Origin: Psychrobacter faecalis
Lineage (GTDB): Bacteria; Pseudomonadota; Gammaproteobacteria; Pseudomonadales; Moraxellaceae
Assembly (NCBI RefSeq): GCF_016107575.1
Contig: NZ_JABAST010000022.1
Location: 1-48,239 of the forward strand
DNA: 48,239 bases
Direction: 5' to 3'
The notes beneath the pieces were generated by a model. It searched no databases. It saw only the letters and a list, made by a program, of their open reading frames with translations, and was not told the origin of the DNA. Of this stretch, positions 1 through 8,375 are shown piece by piece; positions within the stretch are counted from its first letter, which is position 1; every line of letters starts with the position of its first letter. A program made the position numbers and the translations under genes.

Positions 1-21
1 GCTTATTCTCCTGTTAGTGGA

Positions 22-144
22 TTATAAGCAGTTACACAGAGTTTGGGAAACTCCCCCACTTTCAACAGAAATACTTAAAGTGTAAGCTCCATTTTCTGCT
101 TTCGCTAGCATACGAAGATCATAAAAGATGATTTCTTTATCCAT
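22..144 (-). CDS. Small hypothetical protein, probably frameshifted
   Basis: A 40-residue ORF that I do not recognise. It starts at an ATG with a good upstream AGGA sequence (AGGAAAAAAT before the start) and begins 8 bases after the stop of the preceding 67-residue gene, so it looks like the last gene of the yiiM-amiD operon. The reading frame passes through a run of five Cs on the plus strand (53-57). Removing one base there would give a more natural ending, ESGEFPKLCVTAYNPLTGE, stopping at 3-5. I therefore suspect either a frameshift mutation or a homopolymer sequencing error. Function unknown; no signal peptide or membrane segment is visible. Confidence 0.35.
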   Translation of the reverse strand: MDKEIIFYDLRMLAKAENGAYTLSISVESGGVSQTLCNCL

Positions 145-152
145 ATTTTTTC

Positions 153-356
153 CTAATCAGCTTTCCCTTTCTGCGCCTCAGCAATCAACTCATGAATCTT
201 TGCGCTTTCTCTTAACACACAAGCCTCATAAGCCGACAGCTGCTCATGTTCTTGTTCTTTTTTTATTTCCTGTTCTTGCTCCTGCCTTGCTTTTTCTTCC
301 AGATATTTCTGTAGCTCGTCTTGCTCATTTTTCTCGTTGTATTGTGAGTTGCTCAT
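153..356 (-). CDS. Small charged coiled-coil-like hypothetical protein
   Basis: A 67-residue protein made almost entirely of Glu, Lys, Gln, Arg and Ala, expected to form one long charged helix or coiled coil (EKARQEQEQEIKKEQEHEQL near residues 21-40). It has no signal peptide and no membrane segment. The ATG follows a clear ribosome-binding site (AGGAG, nine bases upstream), and the gene lies 30 bases after the amiD stop on the same strand, which argues for a genuine gene rather than a chance frame. I do not recognise the family and assign no function; co-transcription with amiD is inferred from spacing. Confidence 0.55.
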   Translation of the reverse strand: MSNSQYNEKNEQDELQKYLEEKARQEQEQEIKKEQEHEQLSAYEACVLRESAKIHELIAEAQKGKAD

Positions 357-386
357 GGCTTATGTCTCCTACTATTTTTTTATCCA

Positions 387-1271
387 TTAATAAAAGTCAT
401 CACGACCAGCATACTTCTTATTGAGTGCACGTAGTATCGCATACGTTTCTAAATCCAGCTCGCCCGTTGGCTGCTGCGGACGGAAATGCAATTGAAAGGC
501 ATACACGACATCGCGACTGGCTTTATCCCACGCGTCTGTGTCATTGATTTGATAACCATAATCGCGAAACGCTTGCTTAATCTCAGGTATCGTTGCCGCG
601 GCAAACGCGTCTTGATTCATAAAGAATTGCTTATCAAACTCATCATACCAAGCCCCAATGCCGTACTCCTTATGCAGTCGCTCCCAAGGGAATTTAGCAC
701 CAGGATCGATTTTACGCGACGGTGCCATATCCGCATGACCGATGATATTCTTTGCTGAGATATTATATATTTTCGCCAAGTCTTGTACCAGCTGCGCTAC
801 TTTTCGAATCTGAACCTCATTAAATTCGACATAGTGCTCATAAGGATGATAGTCGAGCGCACCGCTTTTTAAGGCGTCTCGATATTCAGGTTTGATGCCT
901 GGGTTGACAATCTCGATGCCGATAGAGGTATCGTTGAGTATCGTTCTACCAGCAAAACCGCCCGTGCCAGCATGCCACGCGCGTTCGCCCTCGGGCACTA
1001 AGTTATAAATTTTATTATCGTTATTATCCAAAATCAGATAGTGAGCGCTGACGTCACCAGTAGTCAAAAGCCTAATAGCGCGGGCATTATTACTCACCGT
1101 ATAATGCAAAATAATGGTTTTGATACGCTCGCTTTTGCCCGTAGCTTGATAGGTTTCGCTATCGATGACGAAAGGCTCGCTGGTCGCTATTTGGACATTA
1201 TGAGTGGTCACGCAGCCAATGAGGGGCAGCGTTAAGGCACATGCGAATGCTAAAAAGATATTTTTTGCCAT
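387..1271 (-). CDS. amiD: Lipoprotein N-acetylmuramoyl-L-alanine amidase (AmiD-like)
   Basis: Outer-membrane-type lipoprotein that cleaves the amide bond between N-acetylmuramic acid and L-alanine in peptidoglycan, a step of cell-wall recycling. The N-terminus is a lipoprotein signal with lipobox LIGC (Cys20). An amidase_2 domain spans about residues 45-195, with the expected zinc ligands His56 (ILHYT), His179 (IIGHAD) and Asp189 (KIDPG) and a conserved Glu120 (IGIEIVN). The C-terminal 70 residues resemble the peptidoglycan-binding domain of AmiD (DVVYAFQLHFRPQ, followed by ELDLETYAIL). Length 294 fits AmiD rather than the shorter cytoplasmic AmpD. It lies six bases after yiiM on the same strand. 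Confidence 0.88.
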   Translation of the reverse strand: MAKNIFLAFACALTLPLIGCVTTHNVQIATSEPFVIDSETYQATGKSERIKTIILHYTVSNNARAIRLLTTGDVSAHYLILDNNDNKIYNLVPEGERAWHAGTGGFAGRTILNDTSIGIEIVNPGIKPEYRDALKSGALDYHPYEHYVEFNEVQIRKVAQLVQDLAKIYNISAKNIIGHADMAPSRKIDPGAKFPWERLHKEYGIGAWYDEFDKQFFMNQDAFAAATIPEIKQAFRDYGYQINDTDAWDKASRDVVYAFQLHFRPQQPTGELDLETYAILRALNKKYAGRDDFY

Positions 1272-1277
1272 GAAATG

Positions 1278-2051
1278 CTAACCCTTCCTAATTTTCTTTG
1301 CTAAAACCTTTTTCCAGCTTTCTTCTAAACATTCAATCGCCAGCCACGGCTCAATCACTTTTGCTGCAAACTTCTCTTTTGAGTTTGATAATTGCCATAG
1401 CTTTTCAAGTGTCGCAAAAGGATAGGGGCGTTCGATGAGATAAACCGGCAAATCAGCGTGAATCATACCATCACGTACAACCTGAAAATACCAGCCAGCG
1501 ATACCTTGTTTGGTCACCCAAGAGGCGATATTTGGCACTTTGTTCAGTTTAAACTGTCCGATTTGGTCATTGATTTTGTAGCAGGGGCGGCGAGGTTGCA
1601 CGATGCGAAGTTGGACGCTGTTGTTATTATCAGTATTGCCATATTGCCCACCGTATTGAAAAATATCCCCAATACACACCGTCGACTCATCCATTGCAGG
1701 CAGGCCATTGACCGCCTCAGTCGTTAAGTTTTCACCCAGTGTGCCAACGCGTACCTTTAAGCCAAACTCTGTATTTATCTTGTCATAAGTTGACGTCGCT
1801 AGCTGATGTACAGCTTTTAGCGGGCCGCCATGATGGCGTCTATCGGCTTGTTCATCAGTGCTCAGACCCATGAAGTTGACCGCAACCGCTTCTTTGATGG
1901 GTGCCTTATCAATGGCGCTCATCTGCTCACGGGCAAATGGCATGGCTTTGCCAGCACGCACGCAGGTTAAATTGGCGATATGTAGCGGTAAAGGTTGATT
2001 GAAATCAGCACTATTTTTTTGGCTAGAAGATGCTATTTGCTCTATGCTCAT
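1278..2051 (-). CDS. yiiM: MOSC domain protein (YiiM-like)
   Basis: A 257-residue MOSC protein. The MOSC fold binds molybdenum cofactor-type ligands, and YiiM relatives take part in molybdoenzyme-dependent detoxification of N-hydroxylated bases such as 6-hydroxylaminopurine. Visible family features are the HHGG motif near residue 75, GTLGENLTTE near residue 105, and the conserved cysteine in PRRPCYKI near residue 157. After the MOSC core comes GIAGWYFQV with the C-terminal '3-alpha' helical region typical of YiiM. The ATG has AGGA ten bases upstream. It is the first gene of the minus-strand group ending at position 3. Family assignment is firm; the physiological substrate is not shown by the sequence. 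Confidence 0.82.
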   Translation of the reverse strand: MSIEQIASSSQKNSADFNQPLPLHIANLTCVRAGKAMPFAREQMSAIDKAPIKEAVAVNFMGLSTDEQADRRHHGGPLKAVHQLATSTYDKINTEFGLKVRVGTLGENLTTEAVNGLPAMDESTVCIGDIFQYGGQYGNTDNNNSVQLRIVQPRRPCYKINDQIGQFKLNKVPNIASWVTKQGIAGWYFQVVRDGMIHADLPVYLIERPYPFATLEKLWQLSNSKEKFAAKVIEPWLAIECLEESWKKVLAKKIRKG

Positions 2052-2192
2052 GGATTATCCTAATCGATAGGGATTTATTAGGCGAGTGGTTAACTCATTA
2101 GAGGTGTTAAAGATGGCTATTATCTTAGCCTAATCGGGCATGTGATTATATGGCTTTAGCGATTTAACCTTTATCTGTACCAAATTTTAAAC

Positions 2193-2227
2193 AAAAAAAG
2201 ACCAGAGTTGACTCTGGTCTTTTTTTA
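2193..2227 (-). terminator. Intrinsic terminator after rsfS
   Basis: A perfect stem AGACCAGAGT/ACTCTGGTCT with a two-base centre, flanked by an A-tract and a T-tract. It lies 24 bases beyond the rsfS stop. The symmetrical A/T tracts would let it act in both directions, although no plus-strand gene ends here. Confidence 0.85.
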
Positions 2228-2250
2228 AACAGTGCTGTTAACAAACAAGA

Positions 2251-2664
2251 TTATTTATTTTTATTACGGCGACCTGCGGTTTTCTTCTCACGCGGTACAG
2301 CGACCAGCTCAGCCAATTGATCAGGTGACGACCATAGGCCTTCTAAGTCATAGAACTCACGCGCAGCTGGCGTCATCATATGCACGACAACAGAGCCCAA
2401 ATCAATCAGCGTCCAGTCAGAATCGGTACCGCCTTCACGGCCAAGTGGCATAAAGCCCGCTTGCTTAACTTCAGCGCCGACGCTGTCTGCCATCGCACGG
2501 ACGTGGCGTTTTGAAGTACCGTCAGCGATGACGATGCGCTCCATCACGTCCGTTAGATTTTCTACGTTTAAAACAGTGATATTTTTTGCTTTCATATCGT
2601 CAAGCGTGTTTTCGACTACCGCTAAGCATTCTTTTAAGCGTTCTTCAGTCATGGTATTGGTCAT
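2251..2664 (-). CDS. rsfS: Ribosomal silencing factor RsfS
   Basis: RsfS binds ribosomal protein L14 (uL14) on the large subunit and blocks subunit joining when nutrients are scarce. The Iojap/RsfS core is seen in ALDDMKAKNITVLNV-type sequence (here NTLDDMKAKNITVLNVENL) and IADGTSKRHVRAMADSV, GREGGTDSDWTLIDLGSVVVHMM and REFYDLEGLW. I chose the ATG at 2664 (MTNTMTEERL, 137 residues), which has AGAGAAG upstream; a TTG at 2682 would add six residues but lacks a ribosome-binding site. The C-terminus has an additional basic tail rich in Lys and Arg. It sits downstream of nadD on the same strand, a widespread pairing. Confidence 0.92.
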   Translation of the reverse strand: MTNTMTEERLKECLAVVENTLDDMKAKNITVLNVENLTDVMERIVIADGTSKRHVRAMADSVGAEVKQAGFMPLGREGGTDSDWTLIDLGSVVVHMMTPAAREFYDLEGLWSSPDQLAELVAVPREKKTAGRRNKNK

Positions 2665-2813
2665 AAATGGTCTTCTCTTCAATCATAAATATTAAAAATA
2701 AAATAGTAAATCATCACATTGCTTGCTCACGAGCCCTTGAAAAATAGGTAAATAGGCAGGTGTTTTTACGGCAACATGGATAAAATAGGTAAAGTTAAAC
2801 GTATAAGGCGATT

Positions 2814-3707
2814 TTAACGGAATTGAGCAGCAGAATATAGCTGATGGTCGATAATATATTGATAAACGGCAGGATTTAGCCATTTAGCGAACGAATTGGG
2901 TACAGTCGGGTTAATGATAGCATTTATTGGCTTTAAAGTTGCGTTTTGCGAACCTTGCTTGCGCAGCTGTTGACGTACTTGGGTGCTTGATATCGCTGCC
3001 ACAGGGCGCGGGTCTATATAAATGCGTCCTTGAGCGGCGTTTTTCAAGTTACTGCTGGCTGTTAAAGATTTTAAAGCTGGCGCGACAAGGTCAGTAGCCG
3101 AGTCAGTGATGAAGTGTTGCAATGCTATGGGAAGCTGAGATTGCAGTGCAGTAAGGTTTGACGTTACTAAGTCTTGATTAATAAGCTTTTCTTGTGCAAT
3201 AGTATTTTCATCATTATTATTAATAATAGGGTCATTTTCAGCAATGCTAAGCCGATTAAATACCCATAAATTGACATGATCGGTCAGCGTCAAACCGTCT
3301 TTCCATTTATCCAAACTCTGCGCGCTGTCCATGCCCATGATAAATATCAGGCTATCGTGCGGGTAGCGCGCGCGTAAGGTTTTTACGCTATCAATGGTAT
3401 AGACCGGCGGCGTTTGCCACAGCTCAAGCTCATTGATTTGTAGCGGGGTATCTTTTATAGCCAGCTTTAGCATGGCCAGACGGTGCTTAGGGTCGGTGCT
3501 GTCTGCTTTAAAAGGCGACCGCGCATTGGGCAATAATGACAGCTGTAGCTCGCGCTGTTGCTGCTTTGCTAGCGGCAGTAGACTTTGATAAACATACAGC
3601 GCCATTTGCAGATGACCATTATGCACAGGATCAAATGAGCCGCCCAAATAGGCACGAATGGCGGGTTTGGCGTTTTTCGTTAGGTGATAGTCTTTAGAAT
3701 GAGGCAT
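2814..3707 (-). CDS. nadD: Nicotinate-nucleotide adenylyltransferase NadD
   Basis: Transfers AMP from ATP to nicotinate mononucleotide, giving deamido-NAD+ in NAD synthesis. The nucleotidyltransferase signature GGSFDPVHNGHL (residues 22-33, HxGH at 29-32) and the second nucleotide-binding motif ISSTQVR near residue 245 are both present, as are FIMGMDSAQSLDKW and WVFNR. The protein is 297 residues, well above the usual 190-220. The excess is an Asn/Asp/Ser-rich insertion at about residues 153-225 between WVFNRLS and GRIYIDPRP, plus a 15-residue N-terminal extension. The catalytic parts look intact. It precedes rsfS by roughly 150 bases. Confidence 0.9.
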   Translation of the reverse strand: MPHSKDYHLTKNAKPAIRAYLGGSFDPVHNGHLQMALYVYQSLLPLAKQQQRELQLSLLPNARSPFKADSTDPKHRLAMLKLAIKDTPLQINELELWQTPPVYTIDSVKTLRARYPHDSLIFIMGMDSAQSLDKWKDGLTLTDHVNLWVFNRLSIAENDPIINNNDENTIAQEKLINQDLVTSNLTALQSQLPIALQHFITDSATDLVAPALKSLTASSNLKNAAQGRIYIDPRPVAAISSTQVRQQLRKQGSQNATLKPINAIINPTVPNSFAKWLNPAVYQYIIDHQLYSAAQFR

Positions 3708-3829
3708 AAATAAATGAGCAAAAAGCGCTGCGAATGGACAGTGTCGTTAAGTGAACTATAGCATTATTGTCGAGCGCTCAGTAGGGTCGTATGTTTTAAA
3801 GCCCTAAAGATTTAACAAAAATAGTCCAT

Positions 3830-3860
3830 AGAAAACCGACCATCATGATGATAGTCGGTT
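3830..3860 (-). terminator. Intrinsic terminator after pta
   Basis: On the minus strand the arms AACCGAC and GTCGGTT pair, with further pairing inside the loop (ATCAT/ATGAT), followed by a short TTTTC run. It lies about 50 bases after the pta stop and probably ends the ackA-pta transcript. Confidence 0.65.
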
Positions 3861-3908
3861 AAATGTATAGCGATTAAGCATGACTGTAAATTATAAGCTG
3901 TAACGAGA

Positions 3909-6065
3909 TTAAATCGCGTCGCTATGCGCTTGGATGGCGGTCAGGGCAATGGTATAAATAATATCATCGACCAACGCACCACGCGATAAGTCATTAACGG
4001 GCTTATTCAAGCCTTGCAACATCGGTCCGACACTGACCACATTGGCGCTACGTTGTACGGCTTTATAGGTGGTGTTACCAGTGTTTAGGTCAGGGAAGAT
4101 GAAGACGTTTGCTTGTCCGGCAACCGGTGAGTCAGGGGCTTTTTGTTTACCGACGCTCATGACCGAAGCGGCATCATATTGCAATGGGCCATCGACGGCG
4201 AGGTGCGGCGCACGCTGACGGACGATTTCGGTTGCACGAATGACTTTTTCGACATCAGCGCCCGTACCAGATGAACCCGTTGAGTAGCTAATCATCGCCA
4301 CTTTTGGATTGATACCAAAGGCGGCGGCAGACTGCGCCGATTGAATGGCGATTTCAGCGAGCTCTTCGGCGTTCGGGTCAGGATTAATGGCACAGTCACC
4401 ATAGACCACCACTTGCTCAGGTAGCAGCATAAAGAACACTGACGATACCAGCGAATACTGCGGCGCGGTTTTAATCAGTTGAAACGCAGGGCGCACGGTA
4501 TTCGCTGTAGTATGTATCGCTCCAGAAACGAGACCGTCAACCTCGTCCATTTCGAGCATGGTCGTACCTAAATAAACCGTGTCTTTGAGGTATTCAGCAG
4601 CGACTTCGGCGTTGGTTTTACCCTTACGGCGCTCGACCACGGCATTGATATATTTATCCATATCAAGGCTATCAGGGTCGATAATCTCAAGGCCCTCAGG
4701 CAACACCAAATCGCGATTTTTCACTACTTGCTCGACCTCACTACGCTTGGCAATCAACACGCAGTTGGCGATACCGCGACTTTGGCAAATGCACGCCGCT
4801 TCCACCGTACGTGGCTCTGAGCCTTCTGGGAGCACGATACGTTTTTTGGCATTTTGCGCTTTTTTGACCACTTGATGACGAAATGCCGAAGGAGACAGGC
4901 GCATCTCATACTCTTGGCTAAAGTACTCTTTAATCCAGTTGAGGTCTAAATGCGCGGCGACATAACGTGCCACTTCTTCAGCGCGCTCGGTATCATCGCT
5001 TGGAATCTCAGAGCTCATATACATCAGGCTTTGTACGGTCTCATAACTGTCACTTTCGACACTCATGATAGGGATGCCGGTTTTGAGCGCCGACTGCCAA
5101 AGCTCAGCGACGGTTGCGCTTGGTACCACACCGCCCGTTAATACCAGTCCTGCTAAAGGGATGCCGTTGATACAAGCAAGCCCTGCGGCCAACAGTAAGT
5201 CGTCGCGGTCACCCGGCACAACGATAAGCGTACCACGTTTAAAGACTTCATCAACGCGAGCGACCGAGCGCGCGGTCAAACTGATGCGGTTGATACGGCG
5301 CGATTTTGCCTCACCGACGTTTAACCAAGTGGCGTCGAGCTCAGCGGCGATATCCCACGTACGCGGTACAGAGAGCGAATCACTAAAGGGCACCACGCCG
5401 ATTAAGCGAAACTCTTCGGTATTAAAGTGCGGTGACAGGCGCTGTACTTCTTGCATAAAGCCCTCGTCTAAATTGACGATGGCTTCGCCTGGGGCGACCA
5501 TCTGATTTTCGAGGGTGCTTTGGGCGTTTGGCAAATCGTGCATCCGCATCAAGATACAACCAAGCGTGCGCTCACTGGCTATACCGCCAAATTCACGGGC
5601 GTAGACGTCAAGCTTGTCAGCCAGATAGGCAGGTTTACTGGTATCGGCGGTGCTGACAAAAATGATTTTAGCATCTAAGGCATGGGCAATGGCGCGGTTG
5701 ATTTGCGACGCATAAGAGGTCTCAGTCGTCGATACTAAGCCTTCACAAATTACCACATCGTAGTCGTCGCCTAAGGTATGATAATTGACGACTACTTCTT
5801 CCATCAAATCATCAAGATTGTCGTCGCCAAGCATACGCTCAAGGCGCTGACGGCTGATAGATTTGGGTGGATTAAGACCAAAAGCGTGCATTGCCAGCGC
5901 GCTTGAGCTGTCTAAACTGTTTTGCTTATCTAAGGTATCGTCTTGTAAAAACGGCTTCATAAAGCCAGCTTTGATACCGTTATAGTCAAAGGCGCGAATC
6001 AAGCCTAACGCCGCTGACGTCACACCGATACCGCGACTGATGGGCACAAGTAAAAAAGTTTGCAT
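3909..6065 (-). CDS. pta: Phosphate acetyltransferase Pta (long form)
   Basis: Interconverts acetyl-CoA and acetyl phosphate; with AckA it forms the acetate overflow and assimilation path in the cytoplasm. At 718 residues this is the three-domain type found in gammaproteobacteria: an N-terminal BioD-like P-loop domain (MQTFLLVPISRGIGVTSAALG, degenerate P-loop), a central DRTGG domain (about 220-340), and the catalytic PTA/PTB domain from about residue 390 (RIVLPEGSEPRT, LVSGAIHTTANTVRPA, SYSTGSSGTGADVEKV, GPLQYDAASV, FPDLNTGNTTYKAVQR). The ATG follows AGGATACATT. It lies 110 bases downstream of ackA and is read in the same direction. Confidence 0.96.
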   Translation of the reverse strand: MQTFLLVPISRGIGVTSAALGLIRAFDYNGIKAGFMKPFLQDDTLDKQNSLDSSSALAMHAFGLNPPKSISRQRLERMLGDDNLDDLMEEVVVNYHTLGDDYDVVICEGLVSTTETSYASQINRAIAHALDAKIIFVSTADTSKPAYLADKLDVYAREFGGIASERTLGCILMRMHDLPNAQSTLENQMVAPGEAIVNLDEGFMQEVQRLSPHFNTEEFRLIGVVPFSDSLSVPRTWDIAAELDATWLNVGEAKSRRINRISLTARSVARVDEVFKRGTLIVVPGDRDDLLLAAGLACINGIPLAGLVLTGGVVPSATVAELWQSALKTGIPIMSVESDSYETVQSLMYMSSEIPSDDTERAEEVARYVAAHLDLNWIKEYFSQEYEMRLSPSAFRHQVVKKAQNAKKRIVLPEGSEPRTVEAACICQSRGIANCVLIAKRSEVEQVVKNRDLVLPEGLEIIDPDSLDMDKYINAVVERRKGKTNAEVAAEYLKDTVYLGTTMLEMDEVDGLVSGAIHTTANTVRPAFQLIKTAPQYSLVSSVFFMLLPEQVVVYGDCAINPDPNAEELAEIAIQSAQSAAAFGINPKVAMISYSTGSSGTGADVEKVIRATEIVRQRAPHLAVDGPLQYDAASVMSVGKQKAPDSPVAGQANVFIFPDLNTGNTTYKAVQRSANVVSVGPMLQGLNKPVNDLSRGALVDDIIYTIALTAIQAHSDAI

Positions 6066-6108
6066 AATGTATCCTACTATTTATTTTATTTTTTAAGCGC
6101 GTTTTATC

Positions 6109-6149
6109 CTTGTGCCATACAAACGCTCCCTGTTTTCTTATGGCACAAG
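6109..6149. repeat. Perfect 11-bp inverted repeat in the ackA-pta intergenic region
   Basis: CTTGTGCCATA (6109-6119) and TATGGCACAAG (6139-6149) are exact reverse complements around a 19-base spacer. On the transcribed strand this gives a stable stem starting about 27 bases after the ackA stop and ending 44 bases before the pta start. No T-run follows, so it does not look like a standard terminator. It could be an mRNA-stabilising or processing stem that sets the ackA:pta ratio, or a protein-binding palindrome; the sequence does not decide. Confidence 0.7.
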
Positions 6150-6175
6150 TAATGGTTTGTTTAGCAATCTGATGC

Positions 6176-7405
6176 TTACAAACCTAAGGCTTCGCGCGTT
6201 TCTTGGGCAATGCGGCATTCTTCATCGGTTGGTACCACCCACAGCTCAATGCTGCTATCGTCGGCATGGAAACTGCCTTCTTTGCCACCGACCAAGCTGG
6301 CGTTTTTAGTGCTATCTACCTTGATACCAAAATGCGGCATCATCTCTAAAATACGCGTCCGTGTGGTCACTGAGTTTTCCCCAATCCCGCCGGTAAAGAC
6401 AATGCCGGTAAAGTCAGGTAGCGCACAGCTTAAGCTGGCAAGGTACTTAGCGACGCGGTAGCAGAACATCTCAATCGCAAGCTTAGCATCTTGATGACCT
6501 TCATTTGCTGCTTGCTCGATAGTACGTAAATCATTGGATAAGCCTGAAATACCCAGCAGCCCACTTTCGTTATTGAGCATCTTATCGGTTTCTTCTAAGC
6601 TCATGCCTAGCTGGCGCTTGAGATGAATATGCAAGCTTGGGTCAACATCGCCGCTGCGCGTGCCCATCATCAGCCCTTCAAGCGGCGTCAAACCCATACT
6701 GGTATCGAGACTTTCACCATTATAGACAGCCGTCGCCGAGCAGCCATTACCTAGGTGCGCGGTCAACCAACCATGTGGCGCTTTAGCACTGGTGATTTCG
6801 CTGGCGCGTTCTGATACATAAGCGTGCGAGGTACCATGAAAGCCGTAACGACGGATTTTATATTCATCATAAAGGACTTTTGGCAGTGGATAACGAAAGG
6901 CAACAGGTGGCATGGTTTGGTGGAAGGCGGTATCAAATACCACCACTTGCGGAATCTCGGGATAAATTGCTTGTACTGCTTCGATACCGAGCGCATTGGC
7001 AGGGTTATGGAGCGGTGCTAATACTTTTAAGCGTTTGACTTCTTCTAACACATGCTGATCGACACGCACCGCTTCTGAATACTCGCGGCCGCCATGCACC
7101 ACGCGGTGGCCGACAGCAATAAAGTGATATTGCTCAAGTAACTCAAGGATTTTTTTCAAGGCCAGTTCATGACGACCGCCAGCGATGGCGATTTCTAGCT
7201 TTTCACCATTTAGCGTTGTGTGTTTGATGCGCGCAGTGTCGAGGCCTAAGTTTTCTGCCAGACCTGTGATACGCGTAGCATTGTCTTCGCTGATGAGTGC
7301 GTATTTGATTGAAGAGGAGCCGCAATTAAGGACTAAAGTGGGGTTGGTTAGATTCGATGTTTCAGAGTCTTTATCATTAAAATTGGTGGTTACGCCAGCG
7401 CTCAT
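6176..7405 (-). CDS. ackA: Acetate kinase AckA
   Basis: Interconverts acetyl phosphate plus ADP with acetate plus ATP in the cytoplasm. All signatures of the acetokinase family (ASKHA fold) are visible: LNCGSSSIKYAL near residue 27, HRVVHGGREY near 101, FDTAFHQTMP near 158, YGFHGTSHAYV near 188, HLGNGCSA near 218, GTRSGDVDP near 247, and FTGGIGENS near 340. The length of 409 is normal. The start ATG has AAGGATAGAGT directly upstream. It is the first gene of the ackA-pta pair; the two genes share direction and are separated only by the inverted-repeat-bearing spacer. Confidence 0.96.
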   Translation of the reverse strand: MSAGVTTNFNDKDSETSNLTNPTLVLNCGSSSIKYALISEDNATRITGLAENLGLDTARIKHTTLNGEKLEIAIAGGRHELALKKILELLEQYHFIAVGHRVVHGGREYSEAVRVDQHVLEEVKRLKVLAPLHNPANALGIEAVQAIYPEIPQVVVFDTAFHQTMPPVAFRYPLPKVLYDEYKIRRYGFHGTSHAYVSERASEITSAKAPHGWLTAHLGNGCSATAVYNGESLDTSMGLTPLEGLMMGTRSGDVDPSLHIHLKRQLGMSLEETDKMLNNESGLLGISGLSNDLRTIEQAANEGHQDAKLAIEMFCYRVAKYLASLSCALPDFTGIVFTGGIGENSVTTRTRILEMMPHFGIKVDSTKNASLVGGKEGSFHADDSSIELWVVPTDEECRIAQETREALGL

Positions 7406-7940
7406 ACTCTATCCTTAGAAGTTATTTTTTGGGTGGTGATTCGACATCGATAGTCACCGATTACATAAAAAAACCAGCCATATTCTTGTCGCCGTAAGCC
7501 AAACAGCTGCCATACGCAACAATCCTATCGCTGATTTTTATCATTGCTGCTGCAAGGGTTCACTATAATGTACCATATTTTGAGGTTTATACCACGATAA
7601 CTATAAGGCTTTAATTATGCCGTTTTATACAAGTGTACACCGAATACCATCAACCGCTGCCAGAGATAATAGGATAAAAGCTGTTTTTATAAAATTGTAA
7701 GTAAGTTTGTCTGTGGTTCTCTGTCTGTAGCTATTGATAGCGTTTATAAAATCCCATTTTGCCTAGCGTTAGTCGTTAATTCTTATAAATTTATGCGCCA
7801 ATCAGCAGCAGGGGGCGCACAACTTTATCGAATAATGCTATGATTAAAAAATTGTCCTATTTTTCTACTGCAGCCTTATTTTCGCTGATAGTGATTGTTA
7901 TCGCCTGCAAACCATTGCAAGATGAAAGGTTAGCCATTCT
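7406..7940. other. Intergenic region between divergent ackA and lptM
   Basis: About 535 bases separating divergently read ackA and lptM. A TATAAT hexamer lies at 7564-7569 on the plus strand, but no -35 element stands at a suitable distance, so I do not call a promoter. A 48-codon ORF beginning at 7840 overlaps the lptM start and lacks a ribosome-binding site. The promoters of both flanking genes should lie here, but I cannot place them with confidence. Confidence 0.5.
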
Positions 7941-8252
7941 ATGTTTACTATACGCCGTACCTCAAATTTTAACAGCGCTAATTTAAGCGTTGACGTCAAA
8001 CCTGCTGTTTATCAGGTAACCATAGCGACGCTGGTAATCGGGGCAACTGCGTTGGCAGGTTGCGGACAAAAAGGCGATTTGTATTTAGCAGAATCGAGTA
8101 GCCAAACGGTAAAAGACAATACGGCTGTGCTTGAGAGCACCAGTCATCCGCAAGATGCCGCCTTTGCTAAGCTCAATGACAATGCAAATAACGAGCCAGA
8201 TGCCGAAGATTTTCAGCTGCCTGCGCCGAGTACGGATCCTAACGATTATTAA
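7941..8252 (+). CDS. lptM: LptM-like small lipoprotein
   Basis: A small lipoprotein of the LptM (YifL) family, whose members help the LPS translocon LptD/LptE mature in the outer membrane. The defining element is the lipobox followed by the family signature, LAGCGQKGDLYL, with the lipidated Cys at about residue 42. The tail is Asp/Asn-rich and variable. The signal region is unusual: about 25 extra residues (MFTIRRTSNFNSANLSVDVK) precede the hydrophobic segment, so the real start might lie further in, though no better ATG exists and GAAAGG stands 11 bases upstream of this one. It heads the lptM-lysA-dapF-xerC cluster, the usual context in this group. Confidence 0.8.
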   Translation: MFTIRRTSNFNSANLSVDVKPAVYQVTIATLVIGATALAGCGQKGDLYLAESSSQTVKDNTAVLESTSHPQDAAFAKLNDNANNEPDAEDFQLPAPSTDPNDY

Positions 8253-8375
8253 TGCTTGTCTATTAGTATTGGTTTATTAAAAGCCAAATATTCAAACGAT
8301 TCTTAGCCTATTCAAGCTGCTAAACCCCTAAATTGTTTACTCCCTTAATACATTGATTATATTAGAGACAACTTT

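Noticed and set aside
128..424. 98-codon open frame on the plus strand opposite the small charged protein
   Set aside because: Composition is an antisense shadow of the Glu/Lys-rich gene and the end of amiD, and there is no ribosome-binding site.
5065..5505. 146-codon open frame on the plus strand within pta
   Set aside because: Lies wholly inside the clearly assigned pta gene on the opposite strand and shows no family features.
7840..7986. 48-codon frame with a hydrophobic stretch and a lipobox-like VIAC, overlapping the start of lptM
   Set aside because: No ribosome-binding site, the mature part does not look like a lipoprotein, and it overlaps the well-supported lptM frame.
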